Shown piece after piece: positions 24,181 through 34,542 of a DNA stretch of 64,000 bases; the first letter of the stretch is position 1, and every line of letters starts with the position of its first letter. A program made the translations under genes and the position numbers. The notes beneath the pieces were generated by a model. The model saw only the letters and a list, made by a program, of their open reading frames with translations, was not told the origin of the DNA and ran no database searches. The DNA is from Sipunculus nudus (taxonomy: Eukaryota > Annelida > Sipuncula > Golfingiida > Sipunculidae): positions 15,837,601 through 15,901,600 of the forward strand of contig CM049319.1 of the NCBI GenBank assembly GCA_026874595.1. Direction: 5' to 3'.

Positions 24181-26280
24181 GGTCTTTAACTATAATAAAT
24201 TCAGACTCCTCAAAAACTGGTAATGAAAATTTTACATCTACCAGTATAACATAAGGTTAGTATGTACTTTTAGCTAAAGATAAACATTTGACAGTATAAT
24301 CATTATTGTCCAGTGTGCCCCAGGTGCTGTAAGCAATTATACTTGATTTTGCTGGACTTTTCCAGCCATTAAATATTGTCCCATTTGCCATGTCAGTCAC
24401 ATGCAAAATCCCAAGTCAGTAGCTTTATTTAACATTGAAAATTTTCTGTATTTTTCCTCAATTTTTTGCAGATCTATGGAAAACCGAGGAATTTTATTTT
24501 GCTGCATTGTAATTCTTGAATGTAATGTTGCATAATTTTAAAATAAAATCCTATGTACCAACTGAAAACATATATGACATATTTTCAATAAGTCTTGCAA
24601 ACATGCCTCAAAGGTGATTTCACTGTTACTTTACTGGAACCTGCATTACAAGCCCAACAAGGCTAATTCTGATAACCCTGTGGGTATTTCAAGAAAATAT
24701 TTGTAAATATTATAACTTTTACTTTTCTTAGGTAGGATGCTGCATACAGAGTCTAGATTAAATTAATAAAATACAGACTTGGATTTGAATTTAATAATTT
24801 ATGCCATATAACACAAAACAGTATCCCATGTGCAACTGTCTTTCAATTTATACCAAACTGTAAATTTTTCAGAATAAAAATATTGCCAAAAACAAATAAA
24901 CAGGCTCTAGTGAAGCTATTGGTATTATATTTGTATATTTTACATTCACAGTATTTATATCTTGTTCATAATATTAGGTTATTTCTGTGGTATGCAGGTA
25001 CATTAAAGGCGCTTAAAGTGTAGGTTTTTAATACCACAATGTTTTTCTCAAGATAAATCATTTTATGGGAATTAGGCCAAAAAGGGATTATTCATGGTTT
25101 GGCTTCCATCCACTGTAATCTTACATAGCTGAATGATAAAAAAATGTCAGAGATGATGTAAATGATCATAGTAAGTTTACTAGCATACTAGCCTCCTATG
25201 GTAATATGTCAATATATTGATTGATGAAAATAAACCATGATGATTGATAGCTCTGACAATAATCAGTGCAATTACTAATGTGTTTAACAGGAAGTCCCTG
25301 TTAAAGAGTTAATATAAAAATGAATTCAGTCTTGTTAATCTGAGTCAGCAGCCAGACACATAGACAATTCTTAATCTGTATCTCATGAAAAACTTTGCAA
25401 GAAAGATTGTTTGATTCTCTCAAGATATATCAAGATTTATGAAGTCGGCGGAAATTAACACGTACTCTGTGTCGTGGTTTCATCAAAGCAATACTGCACT
25501 TCTATTATTCTTTAATTCCCGCTAGGTTTCTGCAAGGTGTAATTTCAGAAAAAAATTACAGATTCCCTTGTCATGAAACAACAATAATATTATGTCAGTA
25601 ATCTGGTGCTGAATAATTTTATAAACAATTCTCTCAATACTAAGGGCTAATTTTATCCATAATTCTTTGATCACCAAAGATTACAAGCTGATAATCAATA
25701 TCACCACTTCTCCGAACAGCCAGATGGTGAACATAGGCTACCGGTAATCTCTTGCGTCTTTAGACTGAATGGTATTACTGGTGTATTAATAGAACACATT
25801 ACTTATTGAAATAGCAGTGAGTGATTATATTTGACATTTTGCGTCCTCACTTACTCAATCTTAATATAACTTTTATTTGCAAATTCACCACACCAAAGTA
25901 CATCTGAATGTTTCTGCTGTATAAATGTGGAGATATCTTCAGCTTTGTACACTGAAATGCATCAGTCATTTTAGTTTAGTTGGTTTAATTAACCCTTTAC
26001 TATTAACAGGCTCACTAAAGCACACTCTAATTTGTCACCAAGAACTCCCTCATATGATCAGATTCTCTCAGGTCTCTAACTGATTGATATTTATTTTCAG
26101 ATTCAGAGATTTCCTTTAACCTAAAGCAATCCTACTCTGTAGAAACTATTGAAAATGTGGTAAAGATGCAACATAAACTGAAAAAGATATTCAATTGCCA
26201 GCAGTGTCAGTGTAAAAAGTGTGAAAAATTGTACGATTCTAATAATGTAAAAAGTAAAAAGGAATGGGTTAAGCCTGCTT
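24180..26280. other. Non-coding intronic DNA
   Basis: AT-rich unique sequence; no frame of 60 codons or more and no repeat I recognise. Confidence 0.6.
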
Positions 26281-26284
26281 TTTA

Positions 26285-26715
26285 GGGGGTTTCTTACCGT
26301 ACTGACTACGCTGAGCTTAAGCTGCCCTACGCTGGCCTACTTGGCAATGTACACCAAGGGATCCAAAGGGGTACGTACACGAGATGGACAAAAATTAAAC
26401 CTGTTTATTTTTTTTTTTTGCATACTGTCGGCTTAAAACACTGGACACAATAAGTAAGCAGTATTTACGCAAGTCTATGGAACACTACGCTACTGTATGC
26501 CAAACCTACGTATACATACACACCTTGCGCCTTTTGTACAAAATCCTATGCATAGGTACACCAATGGCATATCCCGTGTAGGCACACAGTGCCTATGCTT
26601 AGGGTACTCAACCATACGTCATCACAGCAACATTTCCTGCATGAGTACGCAGCCTAATTTTGGCATACTCGGTACCGCAATACGCAACTCTACGTAGGCC
26701 CGGTGTGAAATCCCC
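26285..26715. mobile_element. 431-bp inverted-repeat (MITE-like) element
   Basis: The left end GGGGGTTTCTTACCG matches the reverse complement of the right end (GGGGATTTCACACCG) with few differences. The interior is distinct from the flanks: higher GC and more than ten TACG words (CTACG, GTACG, TTACG), absent outside. A flanking target duplication is not obvious. No coding capacity, so a non-autonomous DNA element is the likeliest reading; the 66-codon frame inside is incidental. Confidence 0.5.
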
Positions 26716-27320
26716 ATTAATATAACATTTTATGTCATCTTCAGGTAAGCAAATATGGATGCATCCTTTTTTGTCTCAGTTTACTTGGTTTATCTTTTTC
26801 AAAAGTCTAAGCAACAAATGTACAATGAGAACTATGATAGTATTTTCCGTTATATCAGAATTATTTTCCTCAATGCAATATTTTCTTTCTATCTTCTATG
26901 TCTCATTTGGTTTCTCTCTTAAATAAAGGGGTTCATGAAGTGTAGTCATTAATAAATAATTAAGGGCTGCGTGTTAATAAGGTTGTGAAATGCTCTACTT
27001 TGCTGTGTCTTTGAGTGTTAGGACACCATATGAGTTACATAGGGCAACACAAGCACTTGGCTGGTATGTTGAACAACCGGTGGTATTGATCAAGCATTAT
27101 CAAACATTCATGTCCCCGCTCACTGTGTGCAAACACAATGTGTTGTTACTCCTGTAACATTGAAACGGGTCTGGAACTGCCCTTCCATATCTCTGATTAT
27201 TACCTCCATCACCAAAATAAAGTGAAGGTGATGTTTTCACCCCCCCTTTTTAGCTCAGCTGACTGAAAGTCATCTGAGCTATAGCAATCACTCTTTGTCC
27301 GTCGTCCGTCTGTCCGTCCG

Positions 27321-29289
27321 TTAACCAGGCACAAATCGTAACCGCTGGACCTAGAACCTTGTAACTTGGGATTCTGAGAGGTCCATAAAAAATCTCCTTG
27401 GAAACCAGAAATTAGGTCTCTGTTACCCATATCCTTTGAGCTATGTGGCCCCAAAGTACCCCCCAGAAAAGTCAAAAATTTCATACAAAAACTTCAATAT
27501 CTCATTAACTACTTGACTGATGGTCATGATTTTTGGCATACATATTGATCATGAGATGTTACATCACTTCCTGCAGACTGGTGGTGCCACCTGTATTTTT
27601 CGATTTTTTACGAATTTTTTTCTCTATTTTTGAGACCTTTAAAAATGTGAACATCTGTTAACAAGGCACAAATCATTGAGACTGGACTTAGAATCTTAAT
27701 TCTTGACACACTCAGAGGTCCATGAAAAATCTCCTTGGAAACCAGAAATTAGGTCTCTGTTACTCATATCCTTCGAGCTATGGGGCCCCAAAGTACCCCC
27801 CAGAATAGTCAAAAATTTCATACAAAAACTTCAATATCTCAATAACTACCTCACTGATTATCATGATTTTTGGCATACATATTGATCATGAGATGTTCGA
27901 TCAGTTCCTGCAGACTGGTGGCGCGACCTATATTGTTTGATTTTTTACGATTTTTTCTTTTATTTTTGAGACCTTTGAGGATGCTGTCATCTGTTAGCGT
28001 GGCACAAATCGTAACGACTGGACCTAGAATCTTCATTTTCCACACATTGAGAGACCTATGAAAAGTCTCCATGGAAACCAGAAATTAGGTTTCTGTTACC
28101 CATATATTTCGAGCTATGGGGCCCCAGATTACCCCCCCAGAATAGTCAAAAATTTCATACTAAAACTTCAATATCTAATTAACTACATCACTGATGGTCA
28201 TGATTTTCGGCATACATATTGATCATGAGATGTTTCATCAGTTTCTGCAGACTGGTGGTGCCACCTGTATTTTTCAATTTTTACGAATTGTTTTCTCTAT
28301 TTTTGAGACCTTTAAGGATGTAGTTATCTGTCAACAGGGTACAAATTGTAACGACTGGACCTAGAATCTTCATTCTTGACACACAGGGAGACCCATGATA
28401 AGTCTCCATGGAAACCTGAAATTTGGTCTCTGTTACCCATATCCTTTGAGCTATGGCACTCCAAAGTACAGCTCAGAATAATGGAAAATTTGATACAAAA
28501 GCTAAAGTATCTGAACAACTAATGCAGAGATAACCATAATTGTTTGCATGGATATTGATCATGGAGTGTTTCATCAGTTTCTGCAGACTTTTGGCACCAC
28601 CTGTATTTGTTCAGTTTTTATGAAATTTTTCTCTATTTTTGAGACCTTTAAAGATATGAACATCTGTTAACAGGGCACAAATCATAAAAACTGGACCAAG
28701 AATCTTCATTCTTGACACACAGGGAGACCCATGAAAAGTCTCCATGGAAACCTGAAATTAGGTCTCTGTTACCCATATTCTTTAAGCTGTACGGCTCCAA
28801 AATACCCCCCAGAATAATGGAAAATTTGATACAAAAACTGCAGTATCTCAATAACTACAACACTGATGGTCATGATTTTCGGCATACATATTGATCATGA
28901 GCTGTTCCATCAGTTTCTGCAGACTGGGTGCGCCACCTCTATTTTTTTTCAAATTTTTACGAATTTTTTCTCTTTTTTTGAGACCTTTAAAGATGTGGTT
29001 ATCTGTCAACAGGGTACAAATAGCAACAACTGGACCTAGAATCTTCATTCTTGTCATGCAAGGAGGCCCATGAAAAGTGCCTGTGGAAACTTGAAATTAG
29101 GTCTCTGTTACCCATATCCTTCAATCTATAGGACTCTGAAGTATCCCTCAGAATAATGGACAATTTGATACAAAAGCTGAAGTATCTGAACAACTAATGC
29201 AGAGATCACCATGATTCTTTGCATAGATATTGACCATTAAGTGTTTTTATTAGTTTCTGCAGACTGGTGGAGCCACCTGTATTTTTGTA
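27321..29289 (+). repeat. Six tandem ~337-bp units
   Basis: Units start at 27321, 27658, 27994, 28331, 28667 and 29006 with variants of 'ttaacagggcacaaatc', at spacings of 336-339 bp. Each then carries 'actggacctagaatctt', 'ccatggaaacc.gaaattaggt', 'ctctgttacccatatcctt', 'tattgatcatgagatgtt', 'tctgcagactggtgg' and 'tctctatttttgagacctt'. The sixth unit is broken by the Helitron-like insertion and resumes at 30599. The even spacing and moderate divergence point to amplification inside the element. Frames of 60-91 codons here on both strands are shadows of the repeat. Confidence 0.9.
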
Positions 29290-30598
29290 TCCACCAAAAC
29301 GAAGTTACTATGTTTTTGACCTGGTTCCTCCGCTGCCGCCGCGTTCGTTTCCAGAGAGCTCCTCGGAAACTAATGGACCGATTTTTCTGAAACTTACACC
29401 AATTATCGGGTCACATGTGAACTGGTGCCTAACCAATTTGCGTTGACCTCTGACCTTTCCTCTCTATCCAGTGTCCATTTGTGGGTCTGTTTCCACTCAT
29501 AAACCCTCATATCTCGGGAACCGTTTGACCGATCAGGAGATAAAATTTATACAAATGTAGCCCTTGGATTGCTTTATAACATACACAAAAAATGGTGGCG
29601 CCACCTGTAACCATGTTTGCACAGTGTCCATCTGTTCATCTGCCTTGTGTTAAAATCACTCATATCTCTGCAGTGAATTGACTAATTCACCTGAAATTCG
29701 TCATGCGTATACATCCTGGATAGCTGTCTTGATTTTATGACAGGTGGCGCCACCTACATTCACTTTAACGCTGATGACATCCAAGCTCATATCTTGGGAA
29801 CCGTTTGACCGATCAGGAAATAAAAATTTATACAAATATAATCCTTGGATTGCTTTATAACATACACAAAAAATGGTGGCGCCACCTGTAACCATGTTTG
29901 CACAGTGTCCATCTGTTCATCTGCCTTGGGTTAAAATCACTCATATCTCTGCAGTGAATTGACTAATTCACCTGAAATTCGTCATGCGTATACATCCTGG
30001 ATATTTTTCTTGATTTTATGACAGGTGGCGCCACCTACATTCACGTTCACGCTGATGACATCCAAGCTCATATCTCGGGAACCGTTTGACCGATCAGGGA
30101 ATAAAATTTATACAAATGTAGCCCTTTGATAGCTCTGTAACATACACAAAAATGGTGGCGCCACCTGTAACCATGTTTGCACAGTGTCCATCTGTTCATC
30201 TGCCTTGGGTTAAAATCACTCATATCTCTGCAGTGAATTGACTAATTCACCTGAAATTTGTCATGCATATACATCCTGGATAGCTTTCTTGATTTTATGA
30301 CAGGGGGCACCACCTACATTTACATTCACGCTGATGACATCCAAGCTCATATCTCGGGAACCGTTTGACCGATCAGGAAATAAAATTTTGCATGTGTATA
30401 GATCTCACATAGCTCTAACTTGGACAGCTTTCTGGATTTGTGGTAGGTGGCACAACCTACATACACATTTAGGCTGCAGACATCCATGTTAATATGCAAC
30501 ATACCTCACTCTGTTTCCCCTTGCCACTCAATCCATGCCTCACTTCACTCTGATTTTGGCAGATACACGTAGTCACTTGTCGGCTACCCGTATTCTAG
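29290..30598 (+). mobile_element. Nested Helitron-like non-autonomous element
   Basis: The insert begins TCCACCAAAACG and ends ...ATTCTAG, with host A before it (29289) and host T after it (30599), exactly the 5'-A|TC ... CTAG|T-3' rule of Helitrons, with no target duplication. Removing it restores the host 337-bp unit at correct length: TTTTTGTA + TTTTTAAAG aligns base for base with TTTTTCAATTTTTACG of other copies. A short stem (CGG-CTAC-CCG) lies 8 bases before CTAG, shorter than the usual Helitron hairpin. The interior consists of a unique 5' segment with CCGCTGCCGCCGCG and a tandem array of 280-bp units. No Rep/helicase is encoded, so it would depend on an autonomous partner. Confidence 0.65.
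29512..30400 (+). repeat. 280-bp tandem array with GGTGGCGCCACC palindromes
   Basis: CCGTTTGACCGATCAGG recurs at 29521, 29801, 30082 and 30361 (period 280). Each unit carries two GGTGGCGCCACC perfect 12-bp palindromes; five intact copies are at 29594, 29743, 29875, 30024 and 30154, with two degraded ones near 30304 and 30447. Adjacent copies are very similar, more so than the surrounding 337-bp units, so this array is younger or recently homogenised. Confidence 0.9.
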
Positions 30599-30784
30599 TT
30601 TTTAAAGTTTACACATTTTTTCTCTATTTTTGAGATATATAAATACAGACTTAATCTTGGCCTGTTGGTTAATCTGTTTGATGCTTCAGTTGAATGGGTA
30701 TATACTACCATTCTGATGATAAAATTTCCTTTTGCGAATCTCTTCCCAGTCAGCTGAGCGTCATGACCCATGGGTCACTTGTTT

Positions 30785-31160
30785 TTGCTTCTGTTTGTCT
30801 GTTTGCCCTTGTACAAGAAACTACTGTGCAGAGCCTTAGTAATCTGCATAAGGTTAATCTGAAAATTCATTTAAATATATTAAATAAAATCAAATGAATA
30901 GCTCAATACTCATAATTTCAGTTTCAGGGATTAAAATATATCTTGCTTTATTTTGGTGACATTTGTAGTGATTTGAAAATACATCATTGCATGAGGTGCA
31001 AGTTACATTCTTAATGTAAACAAAGATTGTTAATCCAGGAACAACTAGAACAGTAGTCAGAGACTCCATATACACCTCCACAGGGATCCTAATTAAACTT
31101 TTGAAACTGCTACATACAAAAATGAGTGACAGTACACCAACTCACTTTTAAATCATATGG
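30785..31160. other. Non-coding intronic DNA
   Basis: Nothing recognised beyond random short frames. Confidence 0.5.
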
Positions 31161-31162
31161 GA

Positions 31163-31420
31163 GGCCCTTCATACCAGTGAATGACTCTGGCCCTCTGCCA
31201 GGATTAAGAAACTGCTCTGTCTTATAATGGTATACAATCCTTAAAATTAAAGTCACATTTTGGTGATCTAGATTACCTCCAAAATTTTATCCCTAACCAT
31301 CCACAAAATTTAATCAAATAATGTATTCAACTTTTGGCAGAAAGTTTCCAACCAACCAACCAATAACAAATAAACAGTATAACCAGAAATATGCATTCTC
31401 ATGAAAACATGCCTCCAACC
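31163..31420 (+). repeat. Dispersed repeat A, copy 2
   Basis: Ordered word matches with 16568-16825 (ataccagtgaatg; attacctccaaaa; ccctaacc; ccaaccaaccaa), as described for copy 1. It is directly followed by repeat B sequence, so A and B may be parts of one larger degenerate element. Confidence 0.65.
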
Positions 31421-31429
31421 ATGTTTGCG

Positions 31430-31810
31430 GTCTTTAATGTGGGATACCCCGCAACCTGTGTTTTCATTCACTTATTGAGCCAAATTCAAAGGTTCATTGG
31501 TGCATATATGTTCCCTAACAAGTACAATTAGCATTCACTTATTCTGTCTTTATTGGGTCTTTATTATTGTACAATTGAGCATCTGTGACTGCATATTTGT
31601 GAATATTCCTTGAAGTCCCTCCTGGATCTGCCTGGACCTTGAGCAACCCACACCAAAATCTGTTTGATTCTTCATTGGCCCATCCCAAAGGTGCCATGAA
31701 AATTTCATGGGATTCTGTTCAGGATTGCATGAGTTGTGTTGTGAACAAACACACACACACCAAACTGAACGGGAATGAAGACAAACCCTCCTGACAGGGG
31801 CAAAGTTAAG
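31430..31810 (+). repeat. Dispersed repeat B, copy 1
   Basis: It shares 'gattctgttcaggattgc', 'ttgtgaacaaaca' and 'ccctcctgacag' with 33478-33590, and its first part ('tttgc.gtc', 'cattca', 'gttc..gtgca', 'tattccttga', 'tcctg') with 32600-32770. A (CA)n tract sits at 31750-31762. The 116-codon minus-strand frame at 31550-31900 lies over this repeat and is not taken as a gene. Confidence 0.6.
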
Positions 31811-33477
31811 AAATGTACCCAATAACCTCAAGGAAGCTGCCATTGATGAAAGCGAACTAGCAGCAAAGAGACCAGCCATCAAGGTTGGAAATAAAATCAT
31901 TTATGTGCTGCTTATAAAGGTTTATTGCTGGATCAGTGGAGATGCCATGTTGGATCCGATATAAATCTACCTGTATTAGGCCTGTATCGGGCTGTCGCTG
32001 GCTTGAGGCAGAGGGAGAAGAAACAGAGGACCATAATGGTGACTTTATGAGTGTTTAGTGTAGACAGAAACCCAGGTCTCTATTTATAAAAAAAAGTGCT
32101 GTATATTGTTCATGTAGCCCCATCATAAATAACATCGGAATGTGAGTTGATCTAAGTGATTTATGTTAGTTACCTCTACTGGAAACATGTTGGTATTTAC
32201 AAAAACAGCTTCAACTAAGAGAAAGTGTATATACTCATCATCATCAGTTACCAAGCTCTCTGTGTCCAGTCCAAAGGATAGAAGTAAAATTGTTAAAGAA
32301 TTTAGAGTAACACACAGGTTTGGGGTTAATGCACAAACAATATTAAAAAATACACTAGTTGGAGATAAATACACAAAGTTTTTTTAGGGTTACATTGATC
32401 AGAAGTTAATGTAGAGAAAAAGAAAAGGGAACAATACACTTGGTAGGAATGAATATTCATGCAAAAGAATACCTAATCAAGATCAATGTACAGACAAGAT
32501 TTTACAATATCATGATAGTTCCAGATTATTGTATTAGACACAAAGATATACAGAAAAACACATTGTTTAGAGGTTTCTTAGTTAGAAATGTGCATTCTAA
32601 GGAATGCAAGCCTTTGCCATGAGGGGGTTCCCTATTGTGGTATATACTCCCAAAACAATGTTTGCAGTCACTCATTCAGCCCATATTCCCATGTTCTTTC
32701 GTGCACAATTGACTGTACATTTCTGTTTATTCCTTGATGAAGTTCCTGAATCCAGATCATGCCATAAAAATTCTATCACCGTCCAGTTGTTTACGTGCTT
32801 TTATTCACAGATTGCTGATTTTCTCAGATAGAAGAATTCTTTAATCCAGATGTAATTTACTATCAAGATTATTTAATCAAAGTTAACAATAACAAATGTC
32901 CAAAATATATATATTCTGATAGTTTGCCCTATTTTCCACTTAACTGATCCTGTTCTCTGTCTCTCTCTCTCTCTCTCTGTATTAACTCCTGTTCTTATTC
33001 CTGTCTCTTCTCTCTCTCTTAGCTCTCTATCTCTTCGACTCTTCTCTCCTTAGCTCTGACCTTCCCTCCCTGGTTCAGTAACCAGTATCTCTATTTATAC
33101 ATTTGCCCAAAATAATAATTGTAATTAAGGAATTTCTTACAGCATTAATACAAGACATATTGTGTAATACATTCAACGCCTTTCTAGCCCTCCTGTGAAC
33201 ACCTATGTCTAAACTGTTAATTAATTAGTTTATCTGTGCCTGTCACTTTAAGAGTAAACCCTGTCAAATGTGTGAACATGCTTATTAATGAATTCTCTGT
33301 GAACACTTATCAAAGAGCTGGCAGTTAAATAATAAACTGAATTGTAATTAGAAAGTTATTCTGCACAGAAGTCTGCTAAATACCTGTTTCATTCCTTAGG
33401 ACTGATCACCTTATAATATCTAATGACAATTGGTAAAATAAAATGATTTGAATTATCATAAAATTATTACTCTGGTG
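31811..33477. other. Non-coding intronic DNA with CT-rich tract
   Basis: Apart from the repeat B fragment it contains a (CT)n-rich stretch at 32955-33060. Overlapping plus and minus frames at 32123-32387 have no recognised similarity. Confidence 0.5.
32600..32780 (+). repeat. Dispersed repeat B, fragment
   Basis: The region 'tgtttgcagtcactcattcag' through 'tattccttgatgaagttcctgaat' matches the first half of 31430-31640 with divergence. The second half of the repeat is missing here. Confidence 0.45.
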
Positions 33478-33595
33478 ATAATTCCATGTGATTCTGTTCA
33501 TGGTTGCTTGAGTTACATTGTGAACAAACAGCCATACACACTTTGACACATGAACAGGGATGAATACATACCCTCCTGCCAGAGACAACAATATT
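33478..33595 (+). repeat. Dispersed repeat B, copy 2
   Basis: 'gattctgttcatggttgctt', 'ttgtgaacaaaca', 'acatgaacaggga' and 'ccctcctgccagag' align in order with 31710-31800. Confidence 0.65.
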
Positions 33596-33982
33596 ATATA
33601 TACAGAAGAGAGAAAAGAATGTGGAATAATATTTAAAGTGAAGATAAACAGGACAGAGTAATACTATTACTATATAGTTAAAACTGAACTGCAGAACGAA
33701 TACAATATGTAATGTCATGGTTAAATATTTGTATAAAGACTAATGCATAATGGCTAATACACCTGTCTGAGACCTCTACAGGTAAATATTATAGAACAGT
33801 AGTGTTTACAATTCACCTTCTTCCATATGAATGTACAGCAGTATAAATGACGAGGAAAAATGAGAAATCTGAGTCTGGGTAAAAGAAACATTTATAAACC
33901 TACTTTATACAAATAAAAAACAAATAAGAAATTATGAAATTAAGAATTTTATTTTGCTGATAATAAAGAAAGTTATGTCGCT

Positions 33983-33999
33983 GATAATAATAATAATGA

Positions 34000-34031
<32 letters not shown>

Positions 34032-34064
34032 AATAATAATAATAATAATGATAAAATAATAATA
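33983..34064 (+). repeat. (AAT)n microsatellite
   Basis: Repeated AAT/ATA triplets with a few interruptions are directly visible. Confidence 0.95.
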
Positions 34065-34354
34065 GTTGTATGTGTATGTGGTGGGGGTGGTGTATAAGAG
34101 AGAGGTTTGGAAATAAAAAAAAATATATATTGAAGAGAAGGATTATAACATAGTAAGGTTTAGTTAACGGGAGTCAGCTTGTCTGGTTTATCATCTGCCT
34201 GCTGGTGTATATATTTTAAATTACATCCATTTAATGCCAGCTATATACAACAATTTACTTTTATTATTGAATCTAGCTTTTCAGACGTCCAGCTAATATC
34301 AGTTTTGTGAAAGAGTTATTACCAGATTGAACCTGTAGATGCACTTATCACCAT

Positions 34355-34542
34355 AATCTTAGACAATTTAAGCCTGAAAATAATTTAAGCAGTATTTAGT
34401 TATTAATCAATAAATAGTCTGTTTTGTAGATGAAGCTATAAAGTTTATAGTCTTAGACAGCTTAAACCTCACAGTAATGTAAGCAGTATTTAGTTATTAA
34501 TCAATAAATGTAGTTAGATTAGTAACATGAAGCTATAAACGT
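34355..34542 (+). repeat. Tandem duplication, ~94-bp unit
   Basis: 'aatcttagaca..ttaa' at 34355 and 'agtcttagacagcttaaa' near 34449 are each followed by an identical 'gcagtatttagttattaatc' segment and by 'atgaagctataaa'. Two copies only. Confidence 0.8.

Larger units (their letters stand above)
27248..30784 (+). mobile_element. Composite repeat element 1 with AGCTCAGCTGAC termini
   Basis: The left end TTTTAGCTCAGCTGACTG begins with an imperfect hairpin (AGCTCAGCTGACT / AGTCATCTGAGCT) followed by GTCC repeats (27298-27320). The right end carries AGTCAGCTGAGC, the 12-bp inverse of the left end, then the perfect 14-bp palindrome TGACCCATGGGTCA and CTTGTTT. Between them lie six tandem 337-bp units, interrupted by a Helitron-like insertion (29290-30598). 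The same termini bound the element at 48780-53334. No protein is encoded; short frames on both strands recur with the repeat unit. The arrangement (subterminal inverted repeats, internal tandem repeats, 3' palindrome) recalls non-autonomous Helentron-type elements, but this is not proven. No target duplication is visible for this copy. Confidence 0.7.

Noticed and set aside
27209-29193. Series of similar 60-91 codon frames on both strands
   Set aside because: They recur with the 337-bp repeat unit and appear on both strands, so they are shadows of the tandem array, not a gene family.
29700-30400. Possible hammerhead ribozyme (CTGATGA words in the 280-bp units)
   Set aside because: The conserved GAAA and flanking stems that complete a hammerhead core are not found at the required positions.
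31550-31900. 116-codon minus-strand frame
   Set aside because: Lies over dispersed repeat B and a (CA)n tract; translation shows no domain.
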